A stretch of DNA of 64,000 bases from Membranipora membranacea. Taxonomy: Eukaryota > Bryozoa > Gymnolaemata > Cheilostomatida > Membraniporidae. The notes beneath the pieces are model-generated. The model had not been told where the DNA came from, did not search any database, and worked only from the letters and a program-made list of their open reading frames with translations. The position numbers and the translations under genes were made by a program. Shown here in pieces: positions 12,601-24,600 of the stretch. Where the stretch lies: contig OU612069.1 of the NCBI GenBank assembly GCA_914767715.1, positions 7,564,001-7,628,000 on the forward strand, in the 5' to 3' direction. Position 1 is the stretch's first letter. Each line of letters starts with the position of its first letter.

Positions 12601-15600
12601 AAAATTCCGAAGGCCATAATACCAAATCATTGTGGAATGCGCTAAATATCAGAAACAAAACTAAAACTTATATTGACAAGGCTGCTGATATTTCTAGCAG
12701 TAATTTGAACGAGCATTTTACATCTATCGCTGCGAAGCTATCAAAAGATTTTTCTTTGATTTCTGATTTTTCTAGTACTTTACCAAATTACCACCACAAA
12801 GGTTTGAAACAATTTCCAAAATTTACAACAGTCTCATTGCATAAGCTTCTAAAATCAATACCCATAGGCAAAAGCACTGGTCCTGACCAGATTTCAGTTC
12901 GGATGTTAAACAAAACATTTCCCTACATAGGTCCAGTGCTCACAGATATTTTCAATAGAATTTTAGATGTAGGAGTATTTCCAAAAGTCTGGAAAATTGC
13001 TCGCGTAACCCCTATTTTTAAGTCAGGGTCAAAAGATGACCCAGGAAATTATAGACCTATATCAGTTTTACCTGTTCTTTCGAAGATATTTGAAAAACAT
13101 TTAAATATTAATATTCAGATATTTTTGAATGAAAACCATCTCATATCTTCATCGCAGTCCGGTTTTCGCACTGCACATTCATGCAGCGACGCCGTTCACA
13201 AAATTATTTCTGACTATTCTTCTGAGAAATTCAAACAACGGAAGAGTATTTTTCTGTTTATTGATTTCTGCAAGGCATTTGATTGTGTTGATCACCAAAT
13301 ATTAAAAAATAAACTACAGAACTTTTATTTTGAGAACAAGGCATTTTTGTTGCTATCATCATTTCTACAGGACAGGTCTCAGTATGTTCATTTTAATGGT
13401 TCAGTGTCACCAATACTTGACATCAATATTGGGGTTCCGCAAGGTTCAATACTGGCACCAACTTTATTTCAGATTTATATAAATCTACCTCTCTCCTCGA
13501 ACTCTTATGCATATGCTGATTACACGGTTTTTGTAGCAAACCATTCTGTTCCCTCTATGTTAGTTCAAATTTGTAATCGAGATTTGGTTTCAATCAACAA
13601 GTGGTGCAAAAATAATCACATGACAATAAATTATAAAAAATCACACTTTTTAAGTTCTTTTGGGGAGGATTCATCAATAAATTTAAAAATTGAAAATAAC
13701 CAAATATTTCAAAGGGATGAAACTGAACTTCTTGGCTTTAAAATATCTGATTCATTTTCATTGAATGGCCATTGTGAGACTGTTTTGGATAAGGTGTCAA
13801 AAAATACAAACTTACTTAAGCTATGCAGACCCTACTTGACCACGCATTCTGCTAAACAATTTTATTTTCAATTTATTCACTGTTATCTCATTTATGGTAT
13901 CCATATATATTACAACTTATGTGCATCAAATATCACAAACCCTTTTTTCACTCAGCAAAAAAGAGCCTTGAGAATTGTGGCCAATGTTCAACATATACCT
14001 TTTTATTTGTCACCTACTAATGACCTATGTACATCACTTAAAATTTTACCCCTTCCAATACTGAGCAATTATTTTACTTGTATTACGGGATTTAAGGCTC
14101 GGAATAATTTATCACCTCCATACATCTCTGATTTTTTTGTTACCACACCACACCGATTTCCAAGAAGAGATACACACTTACTTAAACCTCCATTAGACAA
14201 CCTAAACCACAAAATAGCAACAAACTTTAATATTTTACCATCTTCATTGAGAAGCACTCTTACTTTGAATATGTTTAAGAAAAGGCTAATGCAACATTTT
14301 TTCAGTTTATTGGCATAGTCTTATTTTTTGTTGAATCTTTGTTTGTATCATTTTTCTTTTTTGCCATTTATGTCACATCATGAAAAACATTTGAAATAAT
14401 GAATTGTTGCTGACAATAAAAGTATATATAAGACATCAAGTTTGCTTATATTCACAGTTTTATAACAGCAAAATTTGTGGCTAGCTGAAATTCATAAACC
14501 TTATAACATTACGCTTAGCTTCTGGTAAGTGCAGGCTAACATTGAATCACCCAAGACTTGCTGAACTGAACTCTAACCCATATTTCCTCTCTTAGGATTT
14601 GCTTACTCAATAAATACAAGCTGAAGGAATAAGATTGTAGAGTCACTACTAGTGACCTGTTTTTTTTTTTAATACTTTATTTGCAATCTAAATCATTTTG
14701 CCGAAACAGAAGAAAAAAAGACAATGGAAAGAAACCCTAATGGTTTTACCAGAAAAACTGTATTTTATTCAATCTCATAATAATAGCTCATGAAAATTTG
14801 CAAAAGGCCTTAAACCCCAGTCAAGTTTATCTACCTTCAGGTCATACAACTATAGAGTGTAAATTAAATGCTTTAACAAATTTTGCACGTTTGCTTAAGA
14901 TTAAGATTAAGGCTTAGTGATGATTTTGATGTGCAAATTAATAATCACCCTCCCCATCCCAATAACTACAGGAAAAACTTTTGTATACGATAAAATCTTT
15001 TTTTTGTGTGAATAAAGTAAACGGAAATAAGTAAAATTCGGGTGTGCATAAAACAACTTAGGAAAAACCAGATAATTCAAATGAGCAGAATAATTTTGTT
15101 GTATCTTAGAAGCCAGAGAGTATGAGATGTCATCAGCAGCAGCAGTGTTGTATGAAGAGCCAGCGGAGATTGGCAGCAGCTCACAGATTTATAATTACCC
15201 ACTACCAGATTATTCAGTACCAGATTACTCTGTACCGCAGGCCTGTTCACTATCTCCCGCTGAGGGTGAGTCATAGCTACACTGATTAAAGGTTGATTTA
15301 AATCTAGCTGTTGCACGCCACATCGTCAAGTGTGTGTAGAGAAATTTGAATTGCCTTAAGGTTGGTCGTAGTTTGTAGGTAAGTCGGAGCACACCTGGGG
15401 GCCAACCAAACCCAGTGGTCGGTGGAATGCAGTGGGTATCGAACCCACGACCTTCAGCATTTGCATGCTGAAGGACCAGTGTTCTAACCGACTGAGCCAC
15501 CTTCTAATGATATACGAGTTGATCCACACAAAGCGACAATGCCACAAAGAAGACCAATAAACAATATTTTGCTGAGGAAGCTGATATTTTCCAAAGGCAG

Positions 15601-18600
15601 ATAGATCAGTTTCAAGTTCAGGCTGAGTTATGTTAAGTTCCCTATCTCTTGCTGAGGGTAACACCCACTGCTGGTCTATCTATCTCTGAGATGCAAGTCT
15701 CTCTGCAGCATAGTGACGTACATATAAGAAGACCTACTGGTTTACGTTTTGTTTATCTGTCTGGTTTTAAGTTTAGGAACTCCAGCACATTTGAATCAAT
15801 TCAGTAGCTACTGCAATGTGAATATAACCAACAGTAATTGATAGCTTGCATATGCGCAAAGTTGGTGAGCGGCTGAGACTCTTAGTACCCTGTTGCTTTT
15901 CTGCGATTAACAAAACCAAAATGTTACGAAATGATCCATCAGAAGAAGTGAGGTTAAAGTGGCAGCACACCATCTGACCCTCCTGTTGTACGCAAGATGT
16001 TCCGTTGACTGACCTCTCCAGAGGCACGCTGATATCAGTCATATTACAGGAAGACACAATCAGGCATCAATACATTTCGATGAGAGAGATTTCATTTCTG
16101 TTGTGTTGATTACATAGTCATGGGTTCAAGCCCATGAATTGTACAATGATAATCGAATGTCCCATGCGCAACACATTTTGGTCTATCTAATTTCTACATG
16201 TTGAAAGCAGAGATTTCTTTTGTTTGTTTTGTTAGTTATGAGACATCAGTTATGTCAGCTATTTTGTCCGTATCTTCTGTCTGCCTATAACCCTTATATT
16301 TCGAGCTCTGAGTCATTATACCTACATTGATTTAGTTAGTATTATATTTTGTGGCAAGAGTTTTCATCTGTTATGGCATTGGTTGTCAGATCTCAGCTAG
16401 GTCATTTACTAAGTCCGTACTTCCTGTTTGTTCAGTGCCATGATCCCACGAGCCTGAGAGTTATGATACTACTATACCTACAATGTATTAGTTAGTCCCA
16501 TATGTTTATCATACATTACAAAGTCCATATACCCTGTTTGCTGAGTCTCCAGATCTGTAGAGTTATGAGTATCTCTAACCCTGTGACAGGTGGTAGTTAC
16601 AATGATAGCAGTAGTCTCTCCAGTGAGCCGATAGTTAAGAGAAGAAGACGAGCAGCAGCAGGAGGAGGCAGAGTATGTAAGGGTAAACTATACTCTAGCT
16701 CTGACTGTAAGTAAACAATACAAACTTAAACGTATTTACTAAAACTACACAAGCCTCACGTGTTTATTCATTCACAAACAATGCAAACTTGAACCTCCTA
16801 ATGTAAGCTACACATGATAATAAGTGACATTGTGTCGGGTTATTAGTATATTAGTGTAAACAAGATTCTCCCTGGTGTAGACTAGTGTAAACTAGTGTAT
16901 TATGTTCCTTCAAGCAAGCTAAAATAAACTCTATCTACTGTTTACACACAATTTATTTGTCTATATACAAAAAATTTACCACAAATATTATAATATAGTA
17001 TAGTAGTGCCTCGACCAGATTGCCATCTTGTTGGATGTAAAACAAACACATAATACCACCGAAAGATTTTGGTTCAACTTATCATCTTATTTTATACAAT
17101 ATTTGGCCAGTCTGATAATAGGATTGACTAAAGAGAAAAAAGTTATATATGGTATTGCCATAAACATATAAACGCTATATATATTTATATGTTAATGGCT
17201 ATTGCATAACAAATTTGGCATTTGTCTTCTTAATGCCTTCTAAGTTTGGCTGTACATATTGAAGTTGATAGGTTCTCAAACTCATCCTGAGGGTAAACAA
17301 TTTTCTAATTTTCTCATAGGAATTCATTTATATTTATCTACACACATACAATTTGTAGTTATTTTCATTTGGATAAAAGAAGGAAATACTCCGAATGAAA
17401 ATTGCTAGATCTTTGTACTGTTGTTTACAGCTGAAGGAGAGGGAAGTTCTCAACAGAAAATGGTTGTCAGGACTAAGAAAACTAAGAGTAAGCTTTCCTC
17501 GCTACAGCATAATATTGGTTGCATTGCATTGCATTGGTTCATTGTTCACAGACCTTCCTGCTTTTTTTCGGAATTTCAAAAAAATGTGTTATGGGATATT
17601 TTTAAAAAACCTCCACGGATCATAAGCCCGCCCATTCTACTTGGGAATTCCAGAATGGTGCATCATGGGATATTCTTTGACATGCCCACAGTTTGCGTTA
17701 TGGGGTATTCTTTAATACGCCCTCTTATTGGTATCCTGTTTTGACGACGCATAATCTGTACCAATCAATTTATAGAGAAGAAAAGAGTACAAAATAGCCG
17801 GAGAAATCTCTGGCGCTGTAAGGCTATAATATCTGATATCAGTAGTGAAAACAACCGAGACGTTCATTATCAGGGTGAGTGTGAACCATAGACGTAGAAG
17901 TAGGCGTAGACTTGGACTTGGACTTGGACTTGGACTTGGTATGAGATGTTACATGACTGCTGTTTCCATTTGAAGAGAAAAGCATATTGTTGTATCTTCA
18001 ACTGTAAGATGTGTGTGTGTGTGCTTTTAACGGGTGTCAATCAGGACAGCCCAACCTGTAGTAGTCTACACCAAGTTTGGTCCATTTGCGGGCGTGATCA
18101 GTTGAAGAAAGTAACTGGAATGCAGGCAATTGGATTAAACATGATCTAGTAGTAGTCGGACTATCTGGCTGAGCCCTTGCTTTTGCTTTGCTAACTTTTT
18201 GCTTTATTCAACATCTAAATTAATGGCATAAATATTCAAAAAGAGAAGAAAAAATGCATTTTGGATATCGACAATGTCAGCTGACAGTTACTGATTGACT
18301 CCTTGCTTCTGTATTTTGTGCTGATTTGATCGTAAAATGAGTTTATGTTACTACTGCCAATTCTTTTAGATACTCATAGATACCTTATTGGAGAGCGTCA
18401 ATTTTTCTTTTTAAATACTGGTTGGACTGAGTGATTGTACTTTTCTATTTTAGACAAGGGGGATGGAGACCAGTATACACCACCAGGTCAGAGTACCAGT
18501 AGTAGAATCTGCTCTGTGACTCCAAACCCATCTCACTCACTTAGTAAGTTAGTCTCTAAATCTCCGGCACAGCAAGTCATACATAGTGAAGATGGATCCT

Positions 18601-21600
18601 CTGGTGACATCAACCAATCATATGTCTACCCTGTAGCCGGCAGCCGATCAGATGACACCCCTGTAGCAGCAAACATTCCTCAGTATAAAGCCGAGAAAGA
18701 TGTCAGCACAGCCGAAGCTTCCCAACATTCATCTAATGAAGAGCTTTCTGTCTCAAGAAAAAGAAACCGTGTACTGCCATTTCCCTCATCTCAATCTGGC
18801 AGTGATGTCTCTATTGATTATGGGGCTGCTGCAGCACAAGCTAAGCATTCTGTTGATTATGAGACCGCAGTATCAGGTTCTCCAACACCTGCTCAATCAA
18901 CCGATGACGACTCAGTAGATGATGGAGTTGCTGTCCTCAGCGGAGCTCCCTCTATTGACTACGGGGCAGGAGTCAAACCAGCCCTGACCCTCCCTTCGTC
19001 TCAGGCAGTTAGCTGTGCGTCTGTTGACTATGGAGCTGAGGAAGAACTTGTAGAGAGAGGCACAAAGAAGAAAATGACAGTCGGGGGTACAGCCAGCGAT
19101 GTTTCTGAGGACCACAGTCGTGTTCCTGCAGATTCTTGTAGAGTGTTACCTGAGCCCAAAGTTGACTGCACTCCTATTTTGATAGGTCCTAATCTGGAGA
19201 TTAATATCCCAGTGCCAGAAGCCCCAAAATCTAGAAAGAGAAAGAAATCAGTGCCCAGACAACAGAAGACACCCCGCCCAAGGAGGCAAGCTGCTGCTAA
19301 AGCTCTACAAAGAATAAGTAGTGAGGTGAAGAACTATGAGGCTGTCAATAAAATGCCAGACAGATCAGACAACTTACCTGATGTTGTGATACAGCATACA
19401 ACACCTGTACCTAACCTCTCATTTTCAGTAGCTCTAGCAGGTAGCACTGGGGGAAGACTGACACATTCCACTCCATGTCCCACGCTGGCTTTTAATGATG
19501 GCCTTAAATCATCCAATAAGTCACCTGGGTTCACACCTATTGCTAAAAAGAAGCGCATATCCAACATCCAACCAAAAAATAAAAAGATTTCTGAGCACAA
19601 GCAAGATCAGAATGAGCCCATACAACCACGTGAAAACACACAGCCAAGACGCTCATTCAGTCATGATAAAAGTATTGAGAGTGTCATTGGCTCAGTAACT
19701 TTACCATGGGAAGGAAGGAAAGTGTTCTCTCGAGTTAACCGCTCACAAAGCTCTCATAACTCGGCTAGATTAGCTACAAAAGAATCAACTGACCATGTTG
19801 TGGTTGATAGTGTGGAGAGCGAACGAATGAAGCCTATGCAGAAGCCCGTTAACATTGAAGGCACCTCACACTCTGGGCCTTCTCTGACCCTCAACTCTGT
19901 AATTAGTCGGCATCAAGAACCTGACGTCACACTGAAAGAAGGCGCAGCGATTGGGTTTGCTGCACCTGATAACGATATGATTCTCGCTGAGAATAAAACA
20001 AATTTGGAAGTCAAAACCAAACCATTTACACCCAAACAGTTTCAGAAAACAGTCAGTATCGAGCTGGATGACAGCCCAAGTATAACCTGGGATCAACAGC
20101 GATCAGATGAAATCAATGTTCAGGTTGACCCTGAGCCCGATGTTATGGGAAATCCCCTTTTGGAAAACCAAGGCGTAAGCGTAGCAAAAAAAGGAACAAC
20201 ATCAAAAATCATGAATTTCAAGAAGCCTGTTGCTAAGGCCGGCAGTCCCCCAGCGGTTTATATACGAGATCAGGTATGTGATAAGTTTGCTGATGTGAGC
20301 TTGTCGCAACAGATTGAAAGCTCCCCACAGGAACCTATTGATAGAAGACCCATCGTGAAACAGAACAAGCAAAAGATGAAAAAGAAGATCACAAAGAAAA
20401 CATTTACTCTAAAGAAAATAGAGAATGATGAAGTTGTTACTAATAATTCATTAAATTCTAGTCGCATCAGGACAACCAGAAGTGGCCGATGGCGCAAAGT
20501 TTTGCCCTTACCAGTCGGTCCTGAGTCATCGATCCTGAGTGCAACAGAACCCGATCAAGTAACAACTCAAATGATACCTGCTGATATTAGTCATAATGTC
20601 TCAAAGGGACAAATGCATAAAAGTGCTTCAGGCATAGGTCGTTCCATGTCGGCTGCGAATGAACAAGGTGATGTGGAGGATGAGAAAAGGCGATGCGACA
20701 GAGCTTCACTTACAGCTGACATTGAAGTTACAGAAGTGAAGCACAGCCCTGGAGGTAATCAGAGTGTTCCTGGCATTAATCCCAGTTATAAAGACGATGA
20801 TCTAAATATATCACCAGAAACTAGGCAAATATAAACACCACATTTACCGTTTGTGGACCAACTCATTCTAACAAGTCCTCCATATCTGTATATGAAGCAA
20901 CGAGTGGTCAAAATAATTCAAGTAGCTCAAACAACAAAACACCCAACTCCCCACTTCATGAATCTACTGCAGTGAAGACCTATAATAATGAACTACATGT
21001 TAGTGTGGAATCCTCATATACAGAGAGTCCAAGTGTGTCATTCATAAGTCAGAAGCGCTTGTCACGCAGTTCGCTGAACCTCTCTGGAGGTTCCATACGT
21101 CAGCCTTCTCCCTCAGAATCAGATGAGCCTGAAACCCATGTTTCCTTGGCAGCTAAAGAATCCCTCCTCTCTGAGAATGTACCGGCTATGGATAACACTA
21201 ACGAGATTATTGATGATATCATGAAGTCTTCTGATATGAACTCCATGGTTTATGATATGACCACTCTTCTGTCTGAACCTGGACAACCAGATCGGAGTCG
21301 ATCCTTCCTCACCCCAACCGGAGACCCATCGGATCAGGTAGATCAGGGAAATGGTCAAGCAGACACGCGACCTCTAACACAATTAGTACCTGTAACCCCT
21401 TCCTCACCTTTACTGATTAAAATGGCTCAACCTTCAAAAACTAGGAAAGTGAAACGAGCTGACCCTGTAATGGATGCAGAAAAAAGCATGCAATTAAATG
21501 CCAGTTTGGCAGTTACTGGTCATTCTAACAATATTGCCTCAGCACTCATCTCAAACAAAGCACATGACAATGATGTCAAACCTTCTAGTACAGCCCTACA

Positions 21601-24600
21601 TCACAGTTCAGCTCATAGAAATCCATCAGAGAAGCTCTGTGCTGTATCAGATATTACACCAATAGACAACGATATTGTGCCAGAAACACAAAATGCTCCT
21701 CTTGTTGCTACAGTTATGAGCGATGATGAAACAAAGTTTGAAACTGTACCTGAAACTCATCAGTCCACGCCGGAGACTGGCGGAGATGTTGAGGCTGAGG
21801 TGTCAAAAACACCATCACAAGTTCAGTGTGACAGCAATCATGTGACTAACAAAGAAAATGTGAATTCTCAGCCTATTGAGGGTAATACTGACCAGTCTCC
21901 AATCAGTGAGCGCCCTAAGCGCAGGAGACCTGCTATGAAAACCCGGACAAGAACACGATCAGAGCCTGCTAAACCAGCTACTACAACAAGAGCAGAAAGT
22001 AAGCGAACGAGGAGCCTATCAGAGCCACAACCCAGAGCACCTGCTGGTGATGAGGAAATCATAAGTGTGTCGACAAAACCTAGAGTATCATTTGCTGACA
22101 TAGTGAAGTATGCCATGACGCCGCGCTCTAGAGGTAAAGCTATAGTAGCTATGTTTGACACGCCCGAGCCAAGTAGTGCCATCACACCTAAGTCTATACT
22201 GAAGTCAACTGGATCAACTCCAAGTAAAGAGTTACATGCAACCAGCTTTGATTGCTACAATGCTGTGGCCAGAGAGATAACTCCCAAGGCCATGCCAGCC
22301 AGTGATGGTTTGGTAAAGGAGACTAGAGATGAAGTATCATGCAATTCAGATGACACTACAGTGAAGGCCCATCGTATAGCAGCTGTCACAACAGGGAAGG
22401 CCCATAATATAGCAGATGACACCACTACAGTGAAGGCCCATAATATAGTGGATGACACTACAGTGAATTTCTGTAACCCATGTCCGACTCAACATGAAAA
22501 CAGCAACAGCAGTCACTTCATGTTCATTCATCCACCTGTTGAGGTGAGTGATCAGAATGATTTAATCTAATTTTGGTTATGGATTTCTTATGTTTTATTG
22601 AATTCTGTGTCTTGTTGTCATCGACGTTTAACTATTTCCAAACAGAAATGATGATTAATGAGGGACTATCAGAATATGCCCCAATGATAGCTCACAGTTA
22701 CAGATAAAAAGACACATACAACGAATAATTGCGTAAAGTAACAAGGTCTGTCATCAATATACTGCTATGGGATTTGGGCCCATTGCTTCATACGCTTGCG
22801 AGTTGCCCTAACCGTCAGAGCTACACTGCCTTCTGTTCTATTGTGTTGGAAGTACTGTCTTGAAGCCCTTCTGATTTGCAAGCATTCATCTGAACAATCA
22901 CGAATTCGACAAGCTGACATGAAATCATTTCAAGTTCTTTCTCTTTGCTGCAGACAAAACCGAAGACTAAAAACAGGCGCAATAAGAGCAGTGTCCATGA
23001 TGTCTCCTCAGCCTTTGATGAGTTTGATAATAAGCTGAGAAACTTTATACTTGATGAATCTATAAATGAGAATAAGAGAACTACCACACCTACGTCTCAC
23101 CCTCATACACCCGGTAACTATACCTACATCTCAAAATCCCACAACCGGTAGTTATTTGTTTTTATATGTGTCGTATGAAGCGGGCATTGATTTTAGGAGA
23201 TATCTGCTCACAAACGACAATTAATATTAATGTTTACTTGCTGCATTGCCTGCTTGGTAAGTTGTATAAGTAAATCGAATATAAAATAAATTGACTAACT
23301 GGAGGAATACAAGGTGGCTTGTACATGGTAATATGCCAAATGTTTAAGAAGGTGAATTCGTGACATGGATAGAGTGTTTCTGTGATTTTATTCATACTGA
23401 TACCTTGACTCAGCAGAGAATGATGAGATGAGAGGTGGTAGTGACGGAGGATTGTTCTTCAGTCGACGGAGAAAAGAAAGAATCTCCAGATACAGCCTTC
23501 TATCAACATGTCACGGCAAGTTCAAGTCTGTCTGTACCAGACAATCTCTCAATACCAAAACCCCACAACAAAAACCAGCGCGTAAGTTGATAGTTTATTC
23601 TTGCAAGGATGAAAAGGAGATGAAATATTAGATGCCCAACCTTTTTGGCTTCCTGCTTCAAGATGTTTTCATTTGTACTGTTTTGGGTTATATTTGTCAA
23701 GAGAGCGTTCATATAGAATGAGCAAGATTTTCCGAACAAAGTCCCAAAAATATATGCGCTCAGGATTATCGCTATCTGTTATTGCTTCATGTTGTAAGAT
23801 GTTATCTTTACCGCACGTTGGGCTCACATTTTGACAGCAGGGACTTTGAATTAATAACATTGAGATCGTTTCTTGCAATTGGGTTCAACCCTTTCCTAGT
23901 CATTTGCTCGGAATATATATTGGAGCTGAGTGATTTGGAAACAATACCTCTAGCAGCTCTCTGTCATCTAAGCAATGAACAACTGCAGGATCTCGATCCA
24001 TTTAGCTCCCCACTTAAGATATAACTACATCATGCAGCCGCTGCTGTATCGTCTAAACTCTTCTTTACAGTGACGCTGAGTTCATCTCTGGGTAAAATAA
24101 GATCCAGATCAGCATCAATACCTCCGAGTAAGTCGAACTCTAACTCAATCACCACAACACCTCACAAACCTAGAGCGACTGTCTCCAAAACACGGAAATC
24201 TAGAGCTGACACTACAACACGAGGAAAGAGTAGTTCTGCAATAAATGCCAAATCTCTCAAGTATACTGGGCTGGCTCCTTCTGTGTCCGCCAAGTAAGTA
24301 TCTCAGCTGTGTTAGCTATCAAATTGTCGACATAGAGAAGAGAAATGGAAGTGACTTTTTCGGCATGGTTATTCTCAACCTCTTCAGCATCATCAAACTA
24401 AATTTCTTGTTTAGTTGCTGTCTTTCCTAATGTGTGCAGATATTTGCTTGACCCCCTATCAACTAAACAGAATATGAAACTTTTCTTGTATGTTTCGATG
24501 TAATAGGCTTTTATCCAATACATAAATGCCACTACCATCACACTGGCATAGTCTGAGCATCCTATTTGCCGGTGAACAAGTCAGCAGGGGCAACTCCTAA

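Larger units (their letters stand above)
9480..14435 (+). mobile_element. Non-LTR retrotransposon (LINE, CR1/L2/jockey-like), nearly full length, inactive
   Basis: Inserted in a host intron in sense orientation. ORF1 lies at about 9502-11615 and ORF2 at about 11590-14318, overlapping by a few tens of bases. The 3' end has AATAAA followed by a TATATA-like tail near 14415. Damage seen: an in-frame TAA in ORF1 (9754-9756), a frame change in an ATCAAG-repeat tract (about 10485-10510), a frame change in ORF2 (about 12150-12177), and loss of one RT catalytic Asp. The 5' end is estimated because no target duplication was recognised. Family placement is by motif style only. Confidence 0.85.

Noticed and set aside
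18454-22543. KNL1 or RIF1 as a firm gene name
   Set aside because: Motif order, lack of MELT or HEAT repeats in view, and the many extra 3' exons do not match either closely enough.
23782-24024. An extra plus-strand exon or alternative end (LSDLETIPLAALCHLSNEQL...)
   Set aside because: The protein looks plausible and vaguely like a RIF1 C-terminal helix. But flanking exons 23417-23581 and 24071-24293 splice perfectly in phase without it, and no convincing acceptor was seen. Left as a low-probability alternative exon.
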